Below are positions 45,693-57,279 of a stretch of DNA of 64,000 nucleotides, piece by piece. Each line of letters begins with the position of its first letter. Position 1 is the stretch's first letter. Source of the DNA: Porogramme epimiltina. Lineage: Eukaryota; Basidiomycota; Agaricomycetes; Polyporales; Polyporaceae. The notes beneath the pieces are model-generated. The model saw only the letters and a list, made by a program, of their open reading frames with translations, made no database searches and was not told where the DNA came from. The stretch is taken from assembly GCA_900155495.1 (NCBI GenBank), contig FTLJ01000290.1, forward strand, positions 62,001 to 126,000, in the 5' to 3' direction. The position numbers were made by a program, and so were the translations under genes.

Positions 45693-46888
45693 ATGTCTAG
45701 CGAGGACTTACTCAAACTCCTTGAGGCTCATGGACAACAATTTATGCAGTCATTCGACTCGGCTATATCTATCGGAAAACGAAAGGCAGATACAACCAAA
45801 TCCTCCCCTAGAGCATCCAAGAAGAACCGGATAGAGAATGATAGTGAAGAGGAGTGGGCGGGCATCGGGCCCAGTTCACCCTCAGGCTCAGGCTCAAACC
45901 CGAGTACAGGAGAGGACAGTTCTTCAGGCAGTGAAGAAGACGAGGAGGCCTACACGGAGGACGGTACGTAGATCACTTAATCTCCAAAATGGTCTGTCTG
46001 ACACCGGGGGCCAGAGGACGACGATTTCACATACGATGGTCATGCACCCCAACCCGACGTCGTCGTTTTCTCCGAGGCTGGAAGGGCTTCTGCAGTCCAA
46101 AGAGGGTCACGGTCTGGCTTCATGGTGCGTAGATCGTGCCCCATATTCGTGCTAGCACCTAAACCTTACCGCCCCGCCCCCTTTGACAGTCTTCTAAAGT
46201 ATCAAAATTGACCCAAGATACCGCAACCGCCTCCCGGAAAAAGAAGAGTGCTTCAGACGACGGAGACGACGATCTGTGAGCTGCGCATACCCTGATCCGC
46301 CGCGACCGCGTGTAACCGGGCACCTCACGCCGCGCCTCGCACAGGACGAACGCGCAGAACGACGCGCTCCTCCACCGGCTGGTGCACACGCAGCTTCTGT
46401 CCGGCTCGCTGAATCCCGACCTCGACCTGACCCCGGCCCAGCGCAAGAAGGCGCTCGCAGGGCGCGTCCTGGAGGCAGCGGGCAAGGCGAAGCTCGGGAA
46501 GGGCGAGGCGACCGTGCGGCATGCGGAGCGGAACCGCGCGGCGAAGCACGTTCGGGACGGGCTACACGAGAAGCAAAAGGAGAGGCAGAAGAAAGAGCTC
46601 GAGGAGGTACGGTTCCCTTCTGCGATCCTTGGACGGACCGGTCTCTGATTCCTCCGTTCCGAACAGGCGAAACAGCTTGGGAACTACCACCCCACGCTGA
46701 AGTCGCTATACGACTCTTCGTTGGACTCAAAACCGAACAAGAGGAGAGACAGAGGTATGAAGATGGGGGTCGGGTCATTTAAGGGTGGTATTCTTCGATT
46801 AAGCAAGAACGAGATCGGCGCTGCGGAAGGACGGACACCGGGTGCAAGTAGAGGAAGAGGTTCGCATAGGAGAGGCGGGAAGCGATAA
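45693..46888 (+). CDS. FAF1/FSAF1-like 40S ribosome assembly factor
   Basis: Five exons: 45693-45963, 46015-46124, 46190-46275, 46345-46606 and 46667-46888, giving 316 aa. The N-terminal third is acidic and Ser-rich (SGSEEDEEAYTEDEDDDF), the rest basic and helical. Conserved stretches are NDALLHRLVHTQLLSGSLNP, LTPAQRKKALAGRVLEAAGK and AERNRAAKHVRDGLHEKQKE. The C-terminal pattern GMKMGVGSFKGGILRLSKNE matches the family that includes yeast Faf1 and human C1orf131/FSAF1, early nucleolar 40S assembly proteins. The tail SRGRGSHRRGGKR is a likely nucleolar/RNA-binding signal. The assignment rests mainly on the C-terminal motif and the acidic-basic layout. Confidence 0.65.
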
Positions 46889-47167
46889 TGTATGGTAGAC
46901 ATAGAGGTGATACAGCATGTGTCGAAAGTGAAAAGCGGTGGAGGAGGGCATAGAGGCATATGAGCATAAGTTTCGTCTCTGCAAATCATCATCTTTGATA
47001 CCACTAGGAAAGCTATGGAAACCGAAATACCAGTCGCATCGGTCGCAGTCTCATATGGACGTTCAGTCAATGTCAGAAGAACCTCTACCGAACCCAGAAC
47101 GCGAACTACTCCTGTTAGTCCACGTTGTCGAAATAAAGTAACCAATTCAAGGAGGTGCGGATCCTGC

Positions 47168-49096
47168 TCACTCGCGGCGATAGTCACGGCGATATGAGTA
47201 GTCGCGCTCGTCCGGGACGTAGTCTCGCCTTGAGCGTCCGTGACGATCGTCGTGGCGGGTGTTCGACGAGCGAACCAACGTGTCTGAGCTGTGACTAGAG
47301 TGCTCGAGCCTCAGCGATGATCAAGAAAGAGGGTCGTGGAGAGTAAGAGCCTACCCGCTTCTATCGCTTCGAGTAGCTCTCGGGTCAACGAAAGCGATAT
47401 CTTCCTGAGCGGTGCGCGATGCAGCTCGCCCCCTGGAGGGTCTAAAATAGCGATCAGCTGCTCATTTCCGTGAGTGGACCCTGAAACGTGCTTACTGGTA
47501 GTGTGGATCCCTAACGTAGGAGTCGGCGGCATATCCTCGAGATGAGGAATGAGGAGAGCTGTGATGGGAACCATGGTGCGAGCCCTGGTTTGGACTGCGG
47601 TGCGATGGTGCGTGTTGCGCTGAACCTTGGTTCGAACCGTGGTGCGAGCTGTGGTGTACGTCATGAGGCGGCGCATGGTGATGTCCATGCTCCCTACATG
47701 AAGTCATGAGCTTGCGGCGCATTCGCAGCGCGGCGCGGAACCTACCTCGCGTCAGGCGGTGGTGGAGGGCAGTGAGACGTTCGACCTCGGTGATGAGATC
47801 GGCCACTCTCACTATGATAGCTAGAGTATTCATCAATTGAGCGACTACCCACAGAAACGCGGTCGTCATTAAACCCTGCCCTGAAAATACACGCCGCACA
47901 TGGCTTTGGTCAACAAATGTACGGATACTTGCAAACGCCAGAGCACACCTGCAAATCTCTCGACCGTAGTGGTCTTGGACAATGACTGGGCGAGGTTTCC
48001 TCGGAGGCTGATACCGACCGCTGAAGTCCCCGACGCTGATATCCATGGAGCACATGAGCGTCTAGATTCGTACTGCGGCGCTTTCGGACTACGTACCGAG
48101 TAAGCTCATTACCGTCCTCATCTTCGAAGATGACAGGCGCTCCGCCGGGAATGATGTAGTACTTGTCCTTCTTCCCATTCTTGCCGTGCTCGACCACGAC
48201 GACCACAGGCGGCTCCTCTTCCGGCTCGAGGGGCCGGTCCCAGTACGCAGCGTGGTCGCGCGAAGGCTGTGGTCCCGTTAGACTCCCAGATACCGCGAGG
48301 ACATCGCGCCGGCGCACTCACCATGACCCTTGGGGGCTCGCTCCTCTCGCGCTCCCGTCGCCTATGGCCCGACCTGTGTCCTGATCGCTCTGCGCGCGGT
48401 GGGAACGACGCGGAGTGGTGAACTACGTCTGCGTGCACGCTCCCGCGGAGGGGGGCGGGCGGGTTCGCGACGACTGGCGGCGCGTGCATGTTATTCACCG
48501 TCGCGAGGTGCGGCTGACCTGCGGGTATCGGTTGTGGCGCGTAAAACGGCGCGCCGTGTGACGCAGAAGGGACAGCGGACATAGTCGGGGCGTACAAGCC
48601 TGGACGGTCAGCAAATGCATTCCCGATTCGTGCAAGGGAGCTCTCGCGCTGCACCAACGGTACAGCGCTATCCGAGGCGGCGAAGATGTTCTCGAAAGAC
48701 GAAGTGTCGTCGGTAGGAATCATGCCTGTGTGGTGCTGCTCCTCTGGATAGTCTTCGACAGTTGGGCGATAGTCTTGAGGAGGACGGTAGGGGACGATCT
48801 GTTTAGAATGTGAGTTTATCATCGACCACGTAACTTTTGAAGGCTGACCTGTTCATGTGGCGCATAGTTCTTAAATGTGGCTTAGCCGTAGCCCCCACAG
48901 GTGAATGAGAAAGACGTACCCTTTTGGACAATTTTTTGGGAAAGACTTTACGCCAGGCAGAGCTGGTCTGAGGCTCTTGCTCTTCGTACCCATAGCCATC
49001 GTAATAACCGTGGGGAGCATCATACCCATCATAACCAGTATATCCGCGGGCGTGCTCCTTCGAGGAGCGACCGAAACTAGGAAGTAAGCGAGGCAT
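47168..49096 (-). CDS. Low-complexity His/Ser/Arg/Pro-rich protein of unknown function
   Basis: I do not recognise the family. Nine exons, all in frame: 49096-48920, 48869-48849, 48798-48322, 48266-48097, 48035-47949, 47880-47746, 47693-47496, 47441-47355 and 47309-47168, giving 497 aa. The N-terminus is Gly/Tyr-rich (YTGYDGYDAPHGYYDGYGYE). A central folded-looking patch, KKDKYYIIPGGAPVIFEDED, is followed by DFSGRYQPPRKPRPVIVQDH. The C-terminal third is His/Ser with NQGS-type repeats and ends in a DYxxRRDYRRE tail. No membrane or catalytic motif is seen. Composition suggests a disordered, perhaps RNA-binding or condensate-forming protein. That is speculation. Exon 2 is a 21-nt micro-exon coding NYAPHEQ. 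Confidence 0.7.
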
Positions 49097-49774
49097 GCTA
49101 GAAAGGGGGAGGACGTAGGGATATCAAAGGGATCAGAGGATTAGATTGAGAGGAATGCCGGCATTCAACGCCGTCGGGGGCGACGACGAAGACTACGAAA
49201 GACTGAGAGGAACAGATGAGAGCGAGGTTAGATGGGGATCGGAGCTCCGCCAGGGGCGAGGACCTTATAGCGAGCAGCATGGGAGACACGAGGTTACCGC
49301 GCACTCCGGAGACACGGCGAAGTGACATCTCACACATCCACTCTCGCGCCTACGCGTGCTTCTGCGTAATAGGCGTCCGCCGTGCTGGCAATCATATAGG
49401 AGATAGAGCCAGACCGCGCCAGGCAGGTGTCAGGTGCCCAAAATCTGTGGGCGGTCGGGACGGATGATATTCGCACGATCGCGCGTGGATAAGTGCAGAT
49501 ATACGACAATGCGGCTGCCCGCAGGCTGTGATACAAAACGCGTCGGCGGCTCATACGCAGACCCCCACATTCCAACTCAGCTTCTCGTGTGGCCTCGTCA
49601 ACGCCTGGCAAAGTCCTGTCCTCGGCAATTCAAAACGAGGTCCGTCATCGCTGCGCAATCGGAGCATGCCTCGTTCTAGATGGACACGAGCGGGTATGCG
49701 TGGTAGGAATAGCACTCACCTGTTCCATAGCGGCTGGAGGGGCGGTCATGGGGGAGCGTGCGGGCGCAGGGTTC
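49097..49774. other. Intergenic His/Ser-rich gene / p27-like gene
   Basis: About 680 bp, same-strand neighbours. Promoter of the His/Ser-rich gene and 3' UTR of the p27-like gene. Nothing else recognised. Confidence 0.5.
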
Positions 49775-50961
49775 CTACCCCAGAAGCGCTTGTTTCTCGC
49801 TCCAGAGGAGCTGCTTGACTTGAGTGAGAGCTTGGGACGTTTTTGAGATGGCCTCCGCGATTTGAGTGATCGACGCAATGTCAATGAAGGGCCCGCTGGA
49901 GCACGCATTTAATCGCTCGGAGAGAGCGACCAACGTTTGTTCGAGAGATCGCGAAGTGTCCTCGAGGGCGGAGGTAGTAGATGACACCGAAGGCGCTGGC
50001 TGTAGAAGTTTCAGCAACGCTTGTAGGGTCAGGTGCTTCGCATGGACTCACCCCAGCCAACCGGTTGACTTCACGCTCCGCGGGTGATGACTACGTTGTG
50101 ATCAGCTTGAGCCACAGATGAGATACGTCCTAGCCCGTACCGTTTGTTGGGGTAAGATCTGGCCCCGCTTCCTCCCCCCTTGATCAGAAGGCATGGAGTG
50201 ATCCGGGGAGCTCTCGGGTGGGGCGGCAGGTATGCGGGAGGTCTCTGTCGGAGTAGGCTGTTGCATTGGTACGAGACGGTCCTGGCCGAAGGCGTTCTTT
50301 TCGTCAACGTAAACGGTAGCGCAGATCACGCATTCCTGTAATGTGGGGAATCAGCGAATATTCCATTCGTACGCGCTTACTACTCGCCTTCCTCGGGTCG
50401 ACGGTAGCACCAGTTTTGGGTGGGCGCACGAGGGGGACACCATAGCAGTTAGAGTTTGGGCACTCGTCTGCAAGCATGGCCCACCCCTTGAGCATCCGCT
50501 TTCCAATCTCAGCGGACGCAGTGTCAGACTGTCTGCGTCTCCGGAGAAGTTCTGCGGTATCTAAGATAGGGGCGAAAACAGGCGAACTTGGGGTTTCGGA
50601 TATTTCCGTCAGGGGAGTGGAGGAGCGAGATAGGCCGCTACTGTTTGAATTGCTAGATATCTCCGCTGCGGTAGCAGCTTGGGGTGTGGGATGGGAGACG
50701 CCAGAAGGTGCTGCGATATTGGGTGTAGATGGGGAAGCGTCGCAGTTGGCACAGAAATGGGTTTGAACAGTGGCCGAGGCAGGAGACCTCATGAGTGGAA
50801 TTTTGGAGCATTTAGAGCAAATCGAGTCGGTGAGGACCTATGTAGAATGTCGTAAATTGCGAGATGAAGCGGACTGTAGGCTATTATGAAGTCTAAGGAC
50901 GCACCCAGCCCCTGAGCATATACTGCCCAAGTCTGCTCGAGACATCTGTAATAGTTGCCAT
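49775..50961 (-). CDS. p27/SSSCA1 (ZNRD2)-type zinc-module protein
   Basis: Related to the Sjogren/scleroderma autoantigen 1 family (ZNRD2), a small zinc-ribbon protein linked to mitotic spindle or telomere functions in animals. Five exons: 50961-50905, 50837-50388, 50335-50141, 50090-50052 and 49999-49775, giving 321 aa. Two zinc modules are seen. The first is ICSKC near residue 28, closed by HFCANC. The second is ECPNSNCYGVPLVRPP, closed by ECVIC. Each follows a G-x-x-ML-x-GW/KGW pattern (LGQYMLRGWV, IGKRMLKGWAML). The C-terminal part is a helical, coiled-coil-like tail (TLVALSERLNAC, AEAISKTSQALTQVKQLL). The intron 50387-50336 has a GCGAGT donor that the frame requires. Confidence 0.88.
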
Positions 50962-51105
50962 TGACCTCCTTATTGCACCAGAGCAGGACGCAGCTTGCGG
51001 ATGGTGATAGCTGATGGAAGAAATGCACGCGGTGCGGAGGCTGCAGTGTGCGCTTAGCCGGGATTCTGATCTCCGAGGAAACCGGAGTCCGTCGCGTCAC
51101 CAGGT

Positions 51106-51111
51106 CACGTG
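51106..51111. promoter_or_regulatory. CACGTG E-box between the p27-like gene and HTM1
   Basis: CACGTG (TCACGTGC) midway in the 298-bp divergent promoter, about 145-150 bp from both start codons. Candidate shared site. Confidence 0.35.
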
Positions 51112-51259
51112 CCGGCTCGACAGTGTCTCTTCCACGTCGGTGCAAAGTCCCCTTTGCTCTCACCGTCTCGCTCACCGCTCTGGCTTACGCTTACCCTCCT
51201 CCGTCCGTCTAGACGGTCTCGTTATCTCCTCTGGGCTGTGCTCCGGAGAACAGCTCTAC

Positions 51260-54200
51260 ATGAAGTGGCCTTCACTATGGCCCACTGGTCTCCTTGCACT
51301 TCTCATTGCCAGCCTTGACAGTCAATGGTCGTCTTCCGGTTCTACACTCGTCTTTGTCGAAGGCGCGCAATGGACTAGTGGTCGCAAGTTAGCAATGAGG
51401 TAAGTTCTTTTTGGTGGAGCTTAGAGTCGTACTAGACGGTATATCAGGGACCAGGTCCGTTCTTTGTGGCAGCATGGTTTTGACAATTACATGAGATTCG
51501 GTGAGTCCTAATCATGTCAGCTGTCATTAGCCACTCATACAGTACACCTCTTAGCATTCCCGATGGACGAGGTTTGCACAAATTTCCGTGTTCAGTTGCA
51601 CTCTTTGAACGCCGCCCGTAGCTCGCACCCCTTTCGTGTACTGGCAGAGGTCCAAACTGGCACAATCCGTACGTGATCATATTCGTCTTGGTTCCCGCTA
51701 TCTGACCGAATGCGTCATAGAGCTGACATAGCAACCAATGATGTTGCTGGAAACTTTTCAGTAACGCTCGTGGATGCTCTCGATACCTTTGTGGTATTGA
51801 ATGATCCCCCGGGATTCGAGAGAGCTGTCCAGAATACCATCCAATGGGTCTCTTTCGACGTAAATACTAAACCGCAAGTATTCGAAACCACTATTCGAGT
51901 GCTCGGTGGTCTACTGTCTGGGCATATATACGCAGAACGAGAGGGGCAGCCTTTTCACCTGCCGTGGTATAAGGGCGAGCTTCTGGGGTTGGCGTATGAC
52001 CTAGGGCTGAGACTGCTTCCTGCATTTTCGACACCGACCGGCCTCCCCTATGCAAGGGTAGGTCATCTAGTTCCTTCGTCCAGGACCATCACTCAGTGCA
52101 GCTCAAGGTCAACCTCCGTCATGGTGTTCCGAAAGGAGAATCTATAGACAGCTGTGCGTAACGTTTTATAGTCCTATAGAATATTTGACTGACCTCTTTT
52201 CAGGTACTGCTGGCGCGGGGTCGTTGATCCTCGAATTTGGGACGCTTAGCCGCTTGACTGGGGACAACCGCTTCGAAAAAGCAGCACATAAGGCGTTTTT
52301 CGCAATATGGAATCGCAGGTCGGACATAGGTCTTGTAGGCAATACGGTCAATATATTTTCTGGTGTACGTCCATGTCGCAGTCGCGTGATGCATGCGGTT
52401 TGCGTAACCTAGTCTGGTGACAGAACTGGTTACACCCCGAAGTCAGCGGTATCGGTGCTGGAATCGACTCGTTCTACGAGTACGCCCTTAAGTGGTACAT
52501 TATGAGTGGTGAGTATTCCTGCAGAATGTTTTGATTGTACTCATTTGAACTCCCAACAATTGTAGGGGACGTGGAATTTCTCGACGTATGGCATGACTCG
52601 TATGCGTCTGTCATGCGGTATCCTCGATCTCCCGATGGTTTTTGGGTGCGGCTCTATGAGTTTCAGCATTCCGCTTTATTTGTTAACGAACTTTCGTCAG
52701 TATCGAAGTGTTAATATCCACACGGCATGTAGCCTCTCGCGTTCTGCCATGATTATGTAGCTAACCTTAGGTGTTGAAGGGCGATGCACAATACTCCTCT
52801 GTTGACTCACTCTCCGCATTCTGGCCCGGCCTGCAAGTCTTGGGTGGCGACGTCGAAAATGCTATTAAGACACATCTCGTTTGTATGTTGCGGATATTGT
52901 TCGGCCTGTTTGGTTTTCTCATTACTCCATAGATTGGAACCTCTGGAGAGGTTTTGCTGGCCTTCCGGAAGTGTGGGATATGAATTTCAAGACGGGGACT
53001 TCCTTACAATACCCTCTAAGACCAGGTAAGATATTATTACGAATACAAAGGTTACTCCGCTCAAGTGTAAAAACTCCCTCAGAATTTGTGGAATCCACTT
53101 GGTATCTATACCGCGTGAGTGATTGTGAAATTTAAAACATGCAGGGCGCTGTCTGACATCTCGTTCAGGCAACTAAGGATCCCTTTTACCTCGATGTCGG
53201 AGGTAATCCCTTCTACCTTGGGTTCCAGTCGCAGTCGAACTAAAGAATTTGCAGCACGTATCCTGTTCGACATAGCACGACGATCTAGAGTGGATTGCGG
53301 GCTCGCAAGTATCCAAGACCTTCGCAACAATTTACAAGACGATCGGATGGAGTCTTTTGTATTATCAGAGACACTCAAGGTATAGAAACCTACGTTATTC
53401 TCGACGAGCACATACTCATTATTTTCAGTATCTATATCTCCTATTTGACGAAGATAACCCGCTGCACACCGACGACTCCCATTGGGTTTTCACGACAGAA
53501 GGTCATATACTGTCCCTCGAGCCTCACCGCCTCAAGCCTATGTCGGCTGCCCGCCGGAAACTGCGCAGAGTCGAGAATCTACAATGTCCAGCGTACCTTA
53601 ACCCGTTGCTCGCGTACGACGATTGGGAGGCTGACACTGGTATGAACGGTGGCATCCTCTCGCGGGCAGACGTCGACTATGCTCGCTCTCTCATTGGGAG
53701 AGCTGCATCGGACCTCGAGGAGAAGTCGTGGACACCAGATGGCTGGTGCCAGATACCTAGATTCGAACCATATGTAAGCCCCACCCCTTCTTGGCTGACG
53801 GAGCCGCCTCCTTGACGCTTTACGACAGACCTACGACTTCGTACTTTCAGCAGACGGTTCAGAAGTTCCCGAAGACTTCCTCCCTTCGCCGGAGAAGCTT
53901 GGCACGGTAGCGGACGGATACATGGTTCACAACATGTCCGGCATCCGAGTCCAGATCACCAGCCGTCTGGACGGCAAGGGCTATGACATAGCGAAACGTA
54001 AGGAATCCCCATCCCCGCGAGCAGTTACCCCCTCCTGACCCTCCCACAGTGGGCCCTCATGCTGTGAAGACCGGCCAAAAAGTCTACTTCAACGACTCCA
54101 GAATGGTCTTCCCGCCCGACAACGGCAATGCCGCCTCGGCCACGAAGCGCGCCCCCGAGGTCACCCTCCGCCTCTACCTCGATTACGTCGACCCCATGCT

Positions 54201-54801
54201 CCAGCCCGAGGCGCCGGGCATGCAGGACCTCATCACGGAGACCATCGTGACCGCCGCGACGGCCCTCTTCGGTGGGGACCCCGCCGCGTCCGCGCCCTCG
54301 AAGCCGCTCCGCTTCGGGCACGGCGATGGCGTGCGCGTCGTGCGCTTCGCGGACAACCCGCTCGGGTGCGCACCGTACGAAGGTACTGCGCTGCGCGACG
54401 GCGAGGCGGTCGCGGTCCGCCGCGGCGGGTGCACGTTCCTCGAGAAGCTCGTGGGCGCGCTCAACGCGGGCGCGTCGGGCGTGGTGGTGCTCGGGGACGA
54501 GGACCAGCACATCAGCCCGTCCGCGGACCGTGCGGAGCTCGATGCGGCGGGCGCGGGCGTCGACGAGGTCGCGATCGTCGTGCTCCGCCGCACGGACGCG
54601 GACGTCGTGGAGCGGATGCTCGACGCCGCGGAGTCGCGCGGGGTCGGGGCCGTGCGGCTCGCCATCGAGCCGGCCAGCGAGCGCGCGGAGGCCGACAGGA
54701 GGGGGGCGACGCCCACAGAGAAGGATCGGAAACAGGACGATCCGATGCGTGTGCTGTATCTCAACAACCACCCGCTGCTGAACACCAGGTTGCTGGTTTG
54801 A
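51260..54801 (+). CDS. HTM1: EDEM/Htm1-type alpha-1,2-mannosidase (GH47 with PA domain)
   Basis: Trims mannose from misfolded glycoproteins in the ER to mark them for degradation. Eighteen exons: 51260-51399, 51448-51500, 51555-51571, 51622-51668, 51721-52057, 52108-52153, 52204-52364, 52424-52508, 52566-52645, 52701-52724, 52780-52882, 52933-53025, 53083-53114, 53169-53202, 53255-53379, 53429-53773, 53829-53997 and 54050-54801, giving 880 aa. An N-terminal signal peptide ([16 protein letters not shown]) precedes a GH47 barrel at about 40-560: [74 protein letters not shown] and [23 protein letters not shown] domain follows ([20 protein letters not shown]). The intron 52725-52779 seems to need a GC donor. 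This is the weakest join. Confidence 0.9.
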
Positions 54802-54942
54802 GACGCGTTTGTAGAGTACATACTCGTACATAGAGTATTGGATTGACTGCTATACCCTGGAAGAACACACCGATGCCCTGATACCCCTTCTGCCATCTAG
54901 CGCTCTATGAACACAACAAGACCCACGCGGAACTAAGCCAAT

Positions 54943-55682
54943 CTAGTCATCCACCTTGACGATGGAGTACATGGGTGCATCGAGCTTCTCGGCCGCCTTG
55001 AGGAAGGTGAGCTCGATGATGAAGAGGTACTCGAGCGTCTTGCCGCCAAGCTTCGCGACCAGCTCGCCAGCGGCCTTCGCGGACCCACCTGCACAATTCT
55101 TAGCGACTCCGGCCCCTCATCGTGAGGAGAAATACGACATACCAGTAGCGATGAGGTCGTCGATCACGACGACGTTCTGCCCCGGCTGGATAGCATCCGC
55201 CTGCATCTCGAACACGTCCTGCAAAAGCGCACCCGCCGCCGCCCCAGTCAGCCGCCCGCCCGCCCGTGCACCCGCACCACAGAGCGCAGGACACGCACCA
55301 CGCCGTACTCCTTCTGGTACTCCGCGGAGATGACCTCGCCGGGGAGCTTGCCGCGCTTGCGGACGGGCACGAACGCGGCGCCGAGGCGCATCGCGATGAT
55401 GGGGCCGAGCAGGAAGCCGCGCGCGTCGAGGCCGACGACGACGTCGATCTTCTTCGAGGGCGACGTCGACACCGTGTGCGACGCGAGCCGGTGCACGAAG
55501 TGGGTGATGAGCGTCTCGAACGCGACGGGGTCGCGGAGGAGCGGGAAGATGTCCAAGAAGACTATGCCCTGGGGTGTGCGTTAGTGGGAGGAATTGTCGC
55601 CATCGCTTGTCTGCGCACACACCTTCTTCGGCCAGTCGGGGAATGGACGAAGGAGGCTCCTCAAGTGCTCGACGTCGGCCAT
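54943..55682 (-). CDS. APT1: Adenine phosphoribosyltransferase
   Basis: Makes AMP from adenine and PRPP in purine salvage. Four exons, 55682-55623, 55568-55299, 55218-55143 and 55088-54943, give 183 aa, the normal length. It has the purine-binding start LRPFPDWPKKGIVFLDIFPL, the conserved GLDARGFLLGPIIAMRLGAA, and the hood segment RKRGKLPGE with EYQKEYG. The PRPP-binding motif NVVVIDDLIATGGSAKAA is split by the third intron. It ends in YSIVKVDD. The stop lies 141 bp from that of HTM1, in convergent orientation. Confidence 0.96.
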
Positions 55683-56075
55683 GGTGGTGAGGGAATGCGT
55701 AGCGATCGGTCGTACCAAGCAAGCATCGTCCGATAGAGATTTTCGCTTAGATCGCTCAGCCGGATCAGTTTGTCTGGTGCGTCGTCACGTTCAACATTCC
55801 GAATGCAGACTGCATAGCAAATTAAAATTGTCGCATCCTTCAGAACCAACCAATGTTGCGTATACAGTCAACCAGAGGAGCAAGTTCGCGGTACAGTCGA
55901 AGGGTCAGGGAAAGACCCGACGGTACTTGGGATGATAGTTGATACAGTCATATAATGCACACGTACGTAATACCACGGAGCTATGCGTGCGAGGTCATGA
56001 TCATAGATTGCCATACCCTTGTAGCATAAAGAGAGAGATCATGTGCAGGATACAAGGACGACAATAGCTACAGTT
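55683..56075. other. Intergenic APT1 / RPS1
   Basis: About 390 bp, same-strand genes. Promoter of APT1 and 3' UTR of RPS1. No other feature. Confidence 0.5.
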
Positions 56076-57079
56076 TTACACAGACTCGAGGATCTCGGGC
56101 TCCTTGAAGTCCTTGACTACACGAGTGCCAGTCTCCTAAGAAAGTCAAGCCATGTATCAGCGAAGTAGCAAACAAACGGAAGGATGGTAGGCTCACATCT
56201 GTCGACTCGCCGTGAAGCTCAAGCAGCTTCGACATGTCGAACTTCGGCGCCTTGAGGATCTTCGCCTTGTGAACGTAGACGTTCTGCAGGGGGTAGATGC
56301 TCCTCGCCGCCTTCTCGATCTCACGGCCAATCGCCTCCGGCACGAACTTTTGGACAAGCTCCTTCAGGTCGCAACTCTGAGCCTCCCGGGTCATGATCTC
56401 GAACATCTTTTTCCGGATCTCCCGGATCTGCGCGGTCTGGGCGTAGGTGGTCTTGCGGACCTGCGACGGCCGACGCTTGGTGAAGCCGATGGCGAAGAGA
56501 CGGAGAAGGTAGCCGTCGGTCGTCTTCACGTCGACGTGCGCCTCGATGAGGGTCTGCCACTTGCGGACAAGTGAACGGAGCTTGTCGGAGGTGAAGCTCA
56601 TGCCGTGGAAGTTGGTGAGGCAGTTCTTGCCCTGGATCTCGTCAACCCGGAGCTTGATCTTGCGGAAGGACTGCTCCTCGTCCTTGTTCAGGTCCGCCAG
56701 GGAAACCTCAACGATGCGGCCCTTTAGGGAGTCATTGGCATTCCCTGTACACTGGGTGAGACAAACAATATATTGAAACGAGGAGATCCACGCACTGAGA
56801 CCCTGCGACCTGTTGGTAAGGGTCTTGCCGACATTCTTCACCTCGAAGATTGAGGGAGCCTTGATGTCGTACCAGTCTGAAGAACTTCACGTTGGAACGA
56901 CAAATGTGGGAGCAACACAGGTAGGACTCACCCTTGCGGGAGAAGGGGTCGACGACCTTCTTCTTGATACCCTTCTTGCCCTTGGACAAACGCTTGTTCT
57001 ACACGACCAGATAGGTCAGACCTGGGAGCTACCAGCATTCGGACGAGAGTAGATGACAACTGACCTTTCCAACAGCCAT
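56076..57079 (-). CDS. RPS1: Cytosolic 40S ribosomal protein eS1 (S3a)
   Basis: A structural protein of the small ribosomal subunit near the mRNA exit. Five exons, 57079-57065, 56998-56932, 56876-56796, 56744-56197 and 56135-56076, give 256 aa, the usual length. The N-terminus is [19 protein letters not shown]. Conserved downstream: [59 protein letters not shown] and [20 protein letters not shown]. The first exon has only five codons, a common feature of fungal ribosomal protein genes. The leader before the ATG is pyrimidine-rich on the coding strand. Confidence 0.97.
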
Positions 57080-57279
57080 GGTGGATAAAAGAGAAAGGAG
57101 CGGTGGGGGGAGACCGCGAAGGGGAGAGCCGGCAGTTGGACGGGCTGAGTTTTGGGATGCGGGAGTACCAACAAGCGCGCAATAGGCCAGGCAGGCGTGT
57201 GGGAACCTTGGTGGGTGGCTGAAACCTTATTCATCCAGCTGCATAGTACACTCTCACGCCACACCCGAGTTCCTCCACC
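57080..57279. promoter_or_regulatory. 200-bp bidirectional promoter RPS1 / ATG10
   Basis: The two start codons are only 200 bp apart. The RPS1 side is a pyrimidine-rich tract (CTTTCTCTTTTATCCACC just before the ATG), typical of ribosomal protein leaders. Core promoters must be very compact or overlapping. Confidence 0.5.

Noticed and set aside
47560..47680. Possible minisatellite or CRISPR-like array
   Set aside because: The GGTGCGA/TGGTT repeats are irregular and code for the His/Ser tail of a spliced gene.
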